DNA from: Elymus sibiricus
Taxonomy: Eukaryota; Streptophyta; Magnoliopsida; Poales; Poaceae
Reading direction: 5' to 3'
NCBI GenBank assembly: GCA_039707655.1
Contig: CM077665.1
Coordinates: 287,746,205 to 287,810,204 of the forward strand
DNA length: 64,000 nucleotides
Shown in pieces: positions 46,536 to 57,498 of the stretch. Under the pieces are notes generated by a model. It ran no database searches. It was not told the origin of the DNA and saw only the letters and a list, made by a program, of their open reading frames with translations. A program made the translations under genes and the position numbers. Position 1 is the first letter of the stretch; every line of letters begins with the position of its first letter.

Positions 46536-47743
46536 TGATACGTCTCCAATGTATCTATAATTTATGCTTGTTCCATGCTGTTATATTATCATTCTTGGAT
46601 GTTTTACAATCCTTTTATTACAACTTTATATCATTTTTTGGGACTAACCTATTAACATAGTGCCAAAGTGCCAATTGCTGTTTTTGCTTGTTTTTTACTT
46701 CGCAGGAAATCAGTACTATACAGAGATGAAACGCTGCGGGGATTTTTGTGGATTTTTTACGGACCAGAAGAAACCAGATGGGCCAAAGAACACCAGAAGA
46801 GGGGGCCCAGGGTGGCCAGCACCCACATGGGCACGCCAGAGGCCCCCTGGCGCGCTCTAGTGGGTGTTGGGCACCTCCGGCACCCCCTCAACCGACTATC
46901 GTGCCCATAAATTCCCTGGAAATCCAAAAACCCTAGGGGAGTCAACGAAACACAATTCCTGTCGCCGAAAGTTCCAGAACCGCGAGATCCAATCTAAACA
47001 CCATCACGGAGGGGTTCATCTTCCTCATAGGTGCCTCTCCGATGATGCATGAGTAGTCCACCATAGACCTACGGGTCCGTAGGCAGTAGCTAGATGGCTT
47101 CTTCTCTCTCTCTCTTATGATTCTCAATACAATGGTCTCTTGGAGATCTATTTGATGTAAACTTTTGCGGTGTGTTTGTTGGGAGCCGATGAATTTTGAG
47201 TTCATGATGAATTTCTATCCATGAATATTATTTGAGTCTTCTTTGATCTCTTATATGCATGATTGCTTATAGCCTCGTATTTCTTCTTGGAATCTTTGGT
47301 TTAGTTAGGCCGACTAGATCGATTTTTATTGCCATGGGAAGAGGTGCTTTGTGATGGGTTCGATCTTGCGGTGTTCTTTCCCAGTGACAGAAGGGGCAGC
47401 AAGACACGCATGTATCGTTGCTATTAAGGATAACAAGATGGGGTCTATTCCTACATGAATAGATCTTGTCTACATCATGTGATCGTTCTTATTGCATTAC
47501 TCCGTTTTTCCATGAACTTAATACACTAGATGCATGCTGGATAGCGGTCGATGTGTGGAGTAATAGAGGTAGATGCAGGCAGGAGTCGGTCTATCTATCT
47601 TGGACGTGATGCCTATATAATGATCATCGCCTTGGATATCGTCATGACTATTTGATTTTCTATCAATTGCCCAACAGTAATTTGTTCACCCACCGTGCGC
47701 TATACTCATGAGATAAGCCACTAGTGAACCCTACGGCCCCCGG
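46536..47743 (+). repeat. Element D 3' LTR, first part (split by element E)
   Basis: It matches 40132-41330. The palindrome is at 46820-46866, but the TATA box has changed from CTATAAAT to CCATAAAT (about 46905-46912). The LTR resumes at 57130 and ends at 57498. Confidence 0.92.
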
Positions 47744-48223
47744 TGTCGGTGTCAAAACTGGCGGATCTCGGGTAGGGGGTCCCGAGCTGTGAGTCTAGGA
47801 TCGATGGGAACAAGGGGACGAAGGAGACGATGTTTACCCAGGTCCGGGCCCTCCTATGGAGGTAAAACCCTACGTCCTGCTCGATTATATTGATGATATG
47901 AAGGTTATAGAGTTGATCTACCTCGAGATCGACTAGCTAAAACCCTAGATGAGTTTTCCTGTCCTACAATCTAAAACCCTCTCGGTTTATATAGACACCG
48001 GGGGTACCTAGGGTTTACACATGACAGGTCTCCTACCGGGGACGGAAATGTCGATTCCCTCATCTTGACTTGGAGTGCACGATGCGCCTTCGGGACTTCC
48101 TTCTAGAACACAGGGTCTCGATGTATCCGGCCCCTCCTGCGACAGTCAGAGTGCGGCCCACCAAGCCGGCCTATTGAGAGACAGGCCAGCAGCCCGAGGA
48201 CCCCTTAGTCCAGGACTCCCTCA
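47744..48223 (-). repeat. Element E 3' LTR (left copy)
   Basis: It matches 56644-57124. A TATA-like motif lies at about 47990 (TTTATATAGACACC). It is followed by the polypurine tract at 48224. Confidence 0.92.
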
Positions 48224-48812
48224 GTAGCCCCCGAACTAGCCCCCAACGCCAAGGGTCACAGCACTGACAGCTTCACGTGATCAGAGTCTTCGGCTTGAGG
48301 GGTGAGTTCTTCTTCCCGTCAATGATCGACTGGGACTAGTCCGGCTTCCGATGACGCGTAGTTCTTCCGATCATACGATTGTCCGGGAACCATGAGTTGC
48401 CTTGCCCCGAAGGCCAAATGTCCAAGTGTAAACAGTGTTTTCTGACGCCCCCCTTCTGACGAAGGGTCGTGGCCTACCACGACCGCTGAACCAGTTATGA
48501 AAACTCGATTCGCGGTTCGAGGCCATTTTTACATTGACATGACTCATCAATGTATAGATCGTGCTCCGTTTCACACGGGATATAATCAGCAACCTAGGTT
48601 TATTTTGCGCGTGCATAACGGCACGCATGCCTTGGGAAGCGGAGAGACTCGCGACGCAGTAAAAGGATTCTAATCGGCGTGACGCCTCATAAAAGGGGGA
48701 AAAACCCCAAGGATTACTCACGCTTCCCATTCGCATCCTCTGCTTTCCCAATCTTCCCAAGCTCCGAGAGCCCAGATCTAGTTCTTCCTCAACTTCCCCT
48801 CCGAGCTTAGCC

Positions 48813-51800
48813 ATGGCGGGTTCGGGCTCCATGGGCAAGTGGGAGGCCTCCACGGTCACCGACAAGGATATCCGGGAGCTAAAGCTCGCCGGCTACCTCC
48901 CCGCCAATGTCTTCCACCGCGCTCCTGAAGCGAACCAGGTCGTCCCCACCCCTAAGACAGGCGAAAGGGTGTTATTTGTCCCCCATTTCATCCGGGGACT
49001 GAGCTTCCCGCTCCACCCCTTCGTCAGGGGCCTCATGTTCTTCTACGGGTTGGACTTCCATGATCTTCCCCCGAACTCCTTTATCCATATTTCGGCTTTC
49101 ATCATTCTTTGCGAAGCCTTCCTGCGGGTCGAGCCGCACTTCGGCCTGTGGCTCAAGGTCTTCAATGTCAAGCCGAAGACTGTCACGGGCGAGCACGCAG
49201 ACGGCGGAGGGGCGGTAATCAGCAAGCTCCCCCGCGTTGAGTGGCCAACTGGCACCTTCATCGACACAATCAAGATCTGGCAGAAAGAATGGTTCTACAT
49301 CACCGAACCAAGGAATGAGGGTTGGGCGGCGCTTGCCGAGTTCAGATCCGGACCCCCTACGAGATTGACCTCGTGGCTCAGGAAGGGCCTTGACTTGGGG
49401 TCGGATGCAGAGGTGAAATTGCTGCAGAAGCGCATTACCTCGGTGATCGAGGCCAAGGTTGAGCTGGTCAATGTGGTCCAGGTCATGCTCCACCGCCGTA
49501 TTCTTCCCTGCCAGCGCCGGGCCTCCCCAATGTGGGCTTATCAGCTTGAGGACGAGCCTACCGTGCACCAACTCTTCCGCACTACCTCTGAGAAGTTGTG
49601 GAAGGCATTATTCAAGCCTCGGAAAAGCTGGCCGGCCAAGGAAGAGGATTCGGGCCTAAGCGCCGATAACCCACCTACCCAGGTACGGTATAATTTTAAT
49701 CCACCGACTCTGTTTCTTTGACAAAAGGACTGAACGCCTTCCTTCATTTTCGACGAAATGGTTGAGAAAAACCACGAGAGTTAACTGCCTGGCGCCACAA
49801 CCCGAAGACCCCAGGTCGGAGTTGTTGACGGCGATGCTCGTCGTGGTGCCGTACTCGGCGCCCGAGAAGAAGAAGAAGGCCAGAGAAGGCCTCCGCATAA
49901 GGGACCAGACGGACGCTATGTCCGAGGAAACCCATGCCTCCTCTAGCCATGAGGAAGAGCATGAAGACGGGGGGAAGGCGTTTCCCCCCTCACAAGAAAG
50001 AGGGCGGCGTCATCGGACGCCGCGGAGGATGTACCTCCTCCTGCCCTGAAGAGGGCGTGTCGGCCGAGGTTGATCCTGGCCGACGACAGCTCAGACTCTG
50101 ATGCAGAGTCCGAGGACTTTGAGGAGGTTCCCCAAAGGAACCTAAGGGTCAAACCCCAGCTCAAAGTATGAATCCGAAGACTCCCTGGGTCATTTATGCA
50201 AAGTTTTCAATGTTTTAAATGCAAGAACGTCTTTTAATCTGCAGCCCACCGCGCGTTCTCCCTACTGACCAAATATCGGATGGGGAGTCTCCGCCCGCCG
50301 AGCTGGCGGAGAGTGGGATTGCATCACACCCCACACCTCCCGGGGCCGCGAAGGATGCTGCGGAGGTGTCATCCCACCAGGCTCCTTTGGAGACGAACAT
50401 AGGCGGTGGGGGTGACCACGCCATGGCCGAGGTCGATGCCTTGGCCGCTGAAGACCAGGGGGAGAAAACTCCCCTGGCCGCTGAGGAGGAAGGGCGGAGG
50501 GATGTCCAGTCCCCTCCGAGGATATCTCCGGAGCCTGCTGTGCCTCCGGAGCTACCGACTTAGTCCCCGATCAGAGATCGGGCTGGCCGGTCACCACCGG
50601 TGCCACCGACGACTGGGTGGCCGGTCATGGAGGAGGCTCTATCAAGCGCCCCCTTCTCCGAGGATCACCGCACTCTTATGGGTGCGGTTTTGCAAGGAAT
50701 TCAGTCCGTCGATAGCAGACTGAAAGAGGCCTTCAATGGTCTCTTGACGGGCTTCAAGGTGAGTCACGTAATACCCTTTTCCCGAACAATTTTAATTTTA
50801 TTAAGTTTATGCTATCTTTATATATGTAGTAGCCCCCGAGCCCCGGGTGGGGTTGCAAAAACTCACCCGGGGGTCAAATACTCAGGAGTGACCAACTTGT
50901 ACAAGGCACCATTAATCCCGCAATGTTCTAAAAGCCCTTAAGAGGACCGAACATAGGGTCATATCCTTTACAGTTCGGGGGTTGGAACGCACATAACCGG
51001 ATATTGGTTTTTATTGTTTGTAGGCCTCGTCATCGGCGGCGGCCGTGAATGCCGCTGAGCTTACCGAGCTAAATCGGAAGCTCAAGATCTCCGAAGAGGC
51101 GCTTGATAGCCTGAACAAGAGGTTCGACGAGGCACAAGGTAAGCCGAATTGTAACATCCGGGCTGTATATTGTTAATGATCCGCACTGGTACCCCAGTGT
51201 AATTATTTATTTATTGCTCCCACAACTTCAGCTGCGGAGGTTGAAAAGCCCAAGGCCGAGCTCAAAAAGATGAAGCAACAGGCCACGAATGAGAAGGCGG
51301 CCGCCGAAGAAGCAACAGCCGCACTCTCCACTTTGAAAGCTGTTAGTGATAAGCATGAGGCCCGGGTGGAGGAGGTGCAGCAGGAGCTCAAGGATGCCAG
51401 CACGAAGTGCGAGGCCCTTGAGCGGAAAGGCAAAGAGCAAGCCACCGAGCTATCCGCGCTGAAATCCAAGCTCCAAAAGGAGCGGGTGGACAGGCGGTCC
51501 TTTGAAGAGGAGGTTCACCAAGTCAAGGTTGTCACAGATGGTAAGCCGTATTCACTACAGTGCGCCTTTGGTGGTAGCAGGTTTGCTTTGCTCACCCAGG
51601 TGTGGCGTTCCTCAGGCGTTTGTGCGGATCTCCAGAAGAGTGCAGCGGACGCGAACAAGTTCTATGCTTCGCGGGAGGAGGATGATGAGGCTCGGCTATT
51701 CTGGGCACAGTTTGAGTCCCCCGAGCGCTCTCCTCTCCCGATTGAGCAGATGAAGCAACTGATGGAGCTGCACAGGATGGCGGAGCCGGCCATGAAGGAT

Positions 51801-52094
51801 CTCTGCATCCGGCTGTGGCCTGAAGAGCCGTTGCCGAGCAGCTACTTCGGCTTGGTGCAGAAACTATGCGATGCTGCGCCTCAGATTGATGCGCTAAAGC
51901 GTTCTACATGCATCGAGGGAGCTCGGATGGCCTTTGCAAAGACCATGGTGCACTGGCCGAAGCTCAAGCCGACCGAGATGGCCACCGCACCTCCTGGAAA
52001 GGGGCATAGGCGCCCCGAGCTATACTTCTCCACAGTGATGGAGGGTGCTCGGGCAATAGAGGCCCAATGCTCCAAAGACGTTTTGTATGAATGA
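48813..52094 (+). pseudogene. Multi-exon gene antisense to element E (Transposase_28-like), degraded
   Basis: Proposed exons: 48813-49682; a second ending at 50165; 50245-50758; 51024-51138; 51232-51540; 51616-52094. Donors GTACGG, GTATGA, GTGAGT, GTAAGC, GTAAGC and acceptors CTGCAG, TTGTAG, CTTCAG, CCTCAG are canonical. Phases agree across exons 3-6 (0, 1, 1). Exon 1 starts MAGSGSMGKWEASTVTDKDI and has VPHFIRGLSFPLHPFVRGLM, which I recognise from memory as the Pfam 'putative gypsy type transposon' family (PF04195). Exons 4-5 are coiled coil (LTELNRKLKISEEALDSLNK). The last exon has RLWPEEPLPSSYFGLVQKLC. Damage: six C at 49984-49989 where seven keep the frame, and an in-frame TAG at 50561-50563. 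The 75-bp intron 51541-51615 can also be read through. Function unknown. Confidence 0.75.
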
Positions 52095-53372
52095 GCGCGT
52101 TGTAATATGTCCGAAGACTTTGAATGCTTTATAATCAGTGTTGCATGGTTTATCATGTCTTATAAGTCTTTAGTGTTTATTTGGACTCCCATGTGGCCAT
52201 TTTATCTGAAAGTTGCGAGTCGTCGGCTTCATCCCCCACGTAGATACTACGCGAGGTGTCTCTGCCTCCGCACTAAGACCCTTAGCCGAGGTATCGGTGC
52301 CCGAAGGCGGTAGTGCGAGGGGGACAAGGCAATCGGACTATGATGCTTTATCGCTTTCACTTAGCCGTAGGAGCGTAAAAAAATGCGGGGGCTAATGACC
52401 AGCCCCCAGTGTTTTGTGATGTGCGGATGTACCGGGGCCGAAGCCAGCATCACATGGTTTGTACAAGTACAAAACCCATCGTATAACACGGAATAACCTC
52501 TATCGATCTTTTAGTATGACACTTATGCTCGGATTTGCAGACCGGTTCTCGCTTACTATGACGGCTAGTTTTTGGCTTTCTCCCCTGAGGTGCTTGACCA
52601 GGCGAGCTGGAAACACAATCGCAGTGGTTCTCCCTTTGCCCTTTTAGCCGAACGAGCGGAACGTAAGAGGGCAAGCATAGGAGCCGGGCAACCCAACTAT
52701 TGACCCAAGACATAGTTCGGATCCGATGCATATAAAGCAAAATCCAAGATGCCGAACACACAATCAGGTGTATCGGAGTGATGCTTAGGGTGATATTTTA
52801 AATTCAATCCCCCGGTCTATTAGCCGGTTGCATCGTAATGTATATCGAACAGTTTTCGCAAGGAGCGTTGACGAGGGAAGAACAGAGTATGTATAAAATA
52901 CAGCGAAGTGGCCATGTATAATGGTCTTGTATTTGCTCAATAATTCTTGTAGCTCAGATTGCCGAAGCAACTGTTTACAGGTATTTGAAGATGAAATATA
53001 AAATTTACAGAGGTGAGGTTGTACCAGGGGTCTTCGATTGGTGGCTTGACGTCCTCGATGTGCCCTGTCGCCTTTCCGTTCCCGTGCCTCTTTGGGAGTT
53101 GCATTCCTTTAAGGGTGATGCTGTCATCGAGCAGACCTTGGGAAGAAGGTCTTGAGAAGTCGCCGAAGTATGGATGAGCTTTACGCTTTAGCAGGTCCTT
53201 GATGGTACCTGTGTTATGTCCAAGGACGTGTACTGGTAATGGTTCGGTCCAGCCGAACACTTACCCTTTAATGGTTGTTCCCCACTGCTGCCCATGGAAT
53301 CTTGAGTGTAAAGTTGTGCCTTCTTGGCACGTGTTTGATGGTAATTAGGGCTGTGCAATGGGGAGCGTGTCC
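52095..53372. other. Element E segment between antisense gene and protease, no gene
   Basis: The position where RT-RNaseH-INT would be expected contains no such motifs on either strand. Short ORFs only. It probably mixes the 3' UTR of the antisense gene with remnant element sequence. Confidence 0.6.
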
Positions 53373-54287
53373 CTATTTCTGGGGAGAAGAATATTCTGGG
53401 AGTTCAGATTGAAACCGAGCTCGTTTGTCAACCTTACGTGCCTTTATGGCAGATTTCGGTGTTTGCCGACCTTCCTCGTAATGGAATTCGGCCGCCAGGA
53501 CCAATGCATGTTCCTCAGTTCGGAGGGAACGCTCTGTGTTGCCGTTGACAGTGATGACACCCTTGGGCCCGGGCATCTTGAGCTTGAGCTATGCGTAGTG
53601 TGGGACGGCGTTAAAGCGAGCGAACGCTGTACGGCCTAGCAGGGTGTGATAACCGCTGCGGAAAGGTACGATGTCAAAGATCAAGTCCTCGCTACGGAAG
53701 TTATCGGGCGAACCGAACACCACTTCCAGGCTCACAGAGCCCGTGCACCGGGCCTCGATGCCTGTGATCACTCCTTTAAAGGTAGTGTTGCTGGGTTTGA
53801 TCCTTGATGGATCTATACCCATCTTTTTCACCGTATCTGAGTAAATCAGATTGAGTCTACTTCCTCCGTCCATTAGGAATTTAGTGAGGTGATACCCATC
53901 AATAATGGGGTTTAAGACGAGGGCCGCCGAACCCCCATGACGGATACTGGTCGGGTGATCTTGTCGATCAAAGGTGATCGGGTAGGCCGACCATGGGTTA
54001 AACTTTGGGGCTACAGGCTCTACCGCGTAGACCTCTCGAAGGGCGCGCTTCCTCTCCTTTTTAGGTATATGAGTGGCGTATATCATGTTCACAGTCTTTA
54101 CCTCTGGAGGGAACTGCTTTTGACCTCCATTGCTCGGACCGCGGGGCTTCTCATCGTCCTCGCTGCGTGGGCCCTTGCCTTGCTCTTCGGCTGCGAGTTT
54201 GCTGGCCTGTTTGAACACCCAACAGTTATGGTTGGTGTGGTTGGCGGGCTTGTCTGGAGTGCCATGGATCTGGCAAGGCCTCTCCAT
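53373..54287 (-). pseudogene. Element E gag end and aspartic protease
   Basis: The frame 54287-53589 begins with a Cys/His-rich segment (PCQIHGTPDKPANHTNHNCW), which may be a zinc-binding region. It then has the protease core FLMDGGSRLNLIYSDTVKKM (DGGS active site) and ends LLGRTAFARFNAVPHYA. A second frame (53576-53373) continues with KGVITVNGNTERSLRTEEHA. Sequence stops before any RT motif. Confidence 0.78.
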
Positions 54288-56598
54288 GATTTTGTCCAGC
54301 GGGGTGGGTCCGTCACGATTGCCTTTAGGAGGCTTCTTCCGCTGCCCGGATCGAGGGTTGCGGAAGCCGGCGTTAACGGCCGTGTCGTCGGCGTCACTAG
54401 TGTTGTGCTGACGTTTATTTTTGTTGCGTCATGGTTTCCCGTTTCCATCCCGAGCTTCGGAGGTGCCGGGGTCTTCGGGGTTGTGGCTTCGTCTCGCTAG
54501 CCAGTTATCCTCGCCCGCGCAAAAGCGGGTCATGAGGGATGTAAGGGCGGACATGGTCCTAGGTTTATCCTGACCGAGCTGGTGAGCCAGCCATTCGTCC
54601 CGAATATTGTGTCAGAAAGAGGCTATAGCCTCGGCATCTGGGCAATCGACGATCTGGTTTTTCTTTGTCAAGAACCGATTCCAGAATTGTCGAGCGGACT
54701 CTACTGCCTTTTGGACGACGTTGCTTAGGTCGGAGGAGTCCGGAGGCCGTACATAGGTGCCCTAGAAGTTAGATCGGAATGCATCCTCGAGATCCTCCCA
54801 GCTCCCGATAGAATTCTCGGGGAGACTGTTTAACTAGTGCCGAGCTGGCCCCTTAAGTTTAAGGGGTAGATATTTGATGGCGTGGAGATCATCTCCTCGT
54901 GCCATGTGAATGTGGAGGAGGAAATCCTCGATCCACACTACTGGGTCAGTTGTTCCGTCGTATTGCTCTATGTTCACGGGTTTAAACCCTTCCGGGAACT
55001 GATGCTGCATCACCTCGTCGGTGAAGCACAGTGGGTGGGCAGCGCCTCTGACCCGGGCTATGTCACGCCGATAGTCGGCGTCTGTACTGGCCCGGTTTTG
55101 TTCCCGACCTCTATTGTTTTGGTCGAGCCAAGGCCGGTACCCGTCCCGTCTATCGGGGGAGTACCCTCTAGATCCGTAGATGGATCTCGTGCGGCCTATT
55201 CTATAATCCAGGTCGTGTCTCAGGTCGTACCTGTCCTTAGGCTCCATTGGCTCCTTTCCCCTTCTGCGGGGTATCGCCGGCCTATAACCGATGTCGCCAG
55301 CCGTCCTATCTCATCCTCGGGGAGGGCGGTCCGGCTGGTCGTATGGAGTGTGCTTGGGGGACGGCGTATTAGGGAGCTCGTCATCAAATTGTGGCAGCAG
55401 CCGTCGCCGTGGATAGCTCTTGGGTTGGTCCAATAGACCGGTACCATATCCTTCCTCGGCTGACAGGACCCTCGTCCATCTATCATTGAGGGTATCTTGT
55501 TCGGCCTTAAGCTACCGTTCTTTTGCCTTTAGGGTTCGGGCAGTGGCTATAAGCTGTTGCCTAAACCGTTCCTGATCCTCAAGGTTTTCGGGGACGATGA
55601 AGTCTTCGGATTCCCAGCTATCCTCCTCCTCTACAGGGGGGAGGAAGTTGTCATCCTCGGAATCGTTTGGATCTTCGGGGTCGCGCTGGTCTTCCGGCCT
55701 TTCCTGGCCCTCTAGCGGCTGCTCGGGGATATCGGGATCGCCGAGGTCTTCCGGGGTATTGCTTTCCCCGGTGCCAGCAATAGCTTCCCTTCCCTTTTTT
55801 TGTCTTTGATCGTTTGCGTGGTTTCCGGCGCCTTGACGGCGCTTCACCCGATTTATCACCATTGTTTGCGGGTGTGCGCTCGCCATTATCGGCTGGAGTA
55901 TCCACCATGTAGACGTCGTAGGTGGAGGTGGCAGTCCATTGCCCGGTGTTGACGGGGGTGGAAGTGCGATCCTCTTCATCCATGTCTTCTGCCTCCTCGG
56001 AGGCGTAGTCCAACATATCGGTTAAGTCTTCGATAGTGGCTACAAAGTGGGTGGTGGGTGGGATGAAAAATTCCTCTTGACCCGCCTTAAGACCGATCTA
56101 AACGTGGATCAGGGTTGGATCGTCAGTAATTTTCATTGATAAGATCCGATCTAGAGCTTCGTTGAGTGTTGAGAGCTCGATCAGGTCAATTTGCTCAGCG
56201 CTTTCGGAGTTAATCTCCAACGTGTCCGTACAAGAAGTGTGTTCGGCAGGAGCTGGTACCCGGCCATCTGGCGCTATGGCCGGATCCGAACTAAAGGCCA
56301 GATCATCCCCGGGGTTAGTCCCTTGGGCGGGGTCGAAAGCGTCATCCGAGGTTAAGGCCTCGGAGTCCTCGGGTGCATCAGATGAGACTGCGAGCCCGGT
56401 GAGCGAAAGATCGCCCCGAGAGTCTACGGAGAACTCTAGGTTCCCGAATCTGACCTCTTGATAAGGGGCGAAACTCCCGACCCGGCCAAGACGGCCGGTC
56501 GAGTCAGCGTGCAACATAATGCTGCAGAAAGCGAAGATCTGTCCAGGGACGAAGGAGTCTATGTTCTGGACTTCTTCGTTAATGACAACGCGAGCCAT
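54288..56598 (-). pseudogene. Element E gag, multiply interrupted
   Basis: The start ATG is at 56598 (MARVVINEEVQNIDSFVPGQ). Frames 56598-56098, 56016-55512 and 55247-54834 carry successive gag parts: an acidic linker (DDNFLPPVEEEDSWESEDF), then the gag core FPEGFKPVNIEQYDGTTDPV and IEDFLLHIHMARGDDLHAIK. The core ends at 54834-54836 in TAG, most simply a TGG-to-TAG change after GPARH. Homologous to the F gag at 37804-38817. Not translatable as one protein. Confidence 0.78.
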
Positions 56599-56629
56599 CG
56601 ATTCCTTTGGCGATCACAGCGGAACTCTC

Positions 56630-56643
56630 AGTGAAAGCACCAA
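56630..56643 (-). other. Element E primer binding site
   Basis: The minus strand reads TTGGTGCTTTCACT next to the LTR end, the same site as in F (37758 onward). The TGGT start suits a tRNA CCA end; I do not assign the tRNA. Confidence 0.65.
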
Positions 56644-57124
56644 TGTCGGTGTCAAAACCGGCGGATCTCGGGTAGGGGGTCCCAAGCTGTGATTCTAGGA
56701 TCGATGGTAACAAGGGGACGAAGGAGACGATGTTTACCCAGGTTCGGGCCCTCCTATGGAGGTAAAACCCTACGTCCTGCTCGATTATATTGATGATATG
56801 AAGGTTACAGAGTTGATCTACCTCGAGATCGACTAGCTAAAACCCTAGATGAGTTTTCCTGTCCTACAATCTAAAACCCTCTCGGTTTATATAGACACCG
56901 GGTGGTACCTAGGGTTTACACATGACAGGTCTCCTGCCGGGGATGGAAATGTCGATTCCCTCATCTTGACTTGGAGTGCACGATGCGCCTTTGGGACTTC
57001 CTTCTAGAACACAGGGTCTCGATGTATCCGGCCCCTCCCGCGACAGTCAGAGTGCGGCCCACCAAGCCGGCCTATTGAGAGACAGGCCAGCGGCCCGAGG
57101 ACCCCTTAGTCCAGGACTCCCTCA
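56644..57124 (-). repeat. Element E 5' LTR (right copy)
   Basis: It is paired with 47744-48223, and followed by CCCGG and then the remainder of the D right LTR. Confidence 0.92.
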
Positions 57125-57129
57125 CCCGG

Positions 57130-57498
57130 GTCTACTTTTCCTATCATATTGCTTTCCGATCTACGTTTTTTGCAATCTTTGTTTTCAGATCTACAAAACC
57201 AAAAACCCAAAAATATATTGCTGCATATTTACTCTTTTTATTTGTGTTCTTGAGAGATCTATCTCTCCTATCTATCACTACCTAATCTATATTATTACCG
57301 TAGAGAGATTGACAACCTCTCTTTCACGTCGGGTTGCAAGTATTTGTTGTTTGTGTGCAGGTGGTGCTTATTGGGTGGTGGTGATCCTCCTACTGGTTCG
57401 ATAACCTTGGTTTCATAACTGAGGGAAATACTTACCATCGCTGTGCTGCATCATCACTTCCTCTTTGGGGAAATACCGACGCAGTCCAAGCCACGTCA
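57130..57498 (+). repeat. Element D 3' LTR, second part
   Basis: It matches 41338-41706 and ends CCACGTCA at 57498, followed by the GTACT duplication. Confidence 0.92.

Larger units (their letters stand above)
47744..57124 (-). mobile_element. Element E: gypsy element without RT/INT, carrying an antisense gene
   Basis: LTRs are 47744-48223 (480 bp) and 56644-57124 (481 bp), ends TGTCGGTGTC and GGACTCCCTCA. The target duplication CCCGG is at 47739-47743 and 57125-57129. About 12 substitutions separate the LTRs by eye. The element reads on the minus strand: primer site (56630-56643), gag (56598-54288) and protease (54287-53373). RT, RNase H and integrase are missing. On the opposite strand lies a multi-exon gene (48813-52094). 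This layout recalls Tat-lineage elements with extra ORFs. Polypurine tract at 48224-48237 (minus AGTTCGGGGGCTAC). Confidence 0.9.
40132..57498 (+). mobile_element. Element D: Athila-like gag-PR element (Sabrina-like), + strand
   Basis: The left LTR is 40132-41706 (1575 bp). The right LTR is 46536-47743 plus 57130-57498 (1577 bp, split by E). Both start TGATACGTCTCCAA and end CCACGTCA. The target duplication GTACT is at 40127-40131 and 57499-57503. A tRNA-Asp PBS is at 41717-41733 and a polypurine tract at 46521-46534. It codes only for gag and a broken protease; no RT or integrase is present, followed by a long 3' non-coding region. Related to B, which may be the helper type. Confidence 0.93.

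Noticed and set aside
48972..49571. 199-codon minus-strand ORF
   Set aside because: Shadow of exon 1 of the antisense gene in element E; composition effect of codon bias on the + strand.
54882..55436. 184-codon + strand ORF, and 53937-54500 (187 codons)
   Set aside because: Opposite-strand shadows of the element E gag and protease; no domain of their own.
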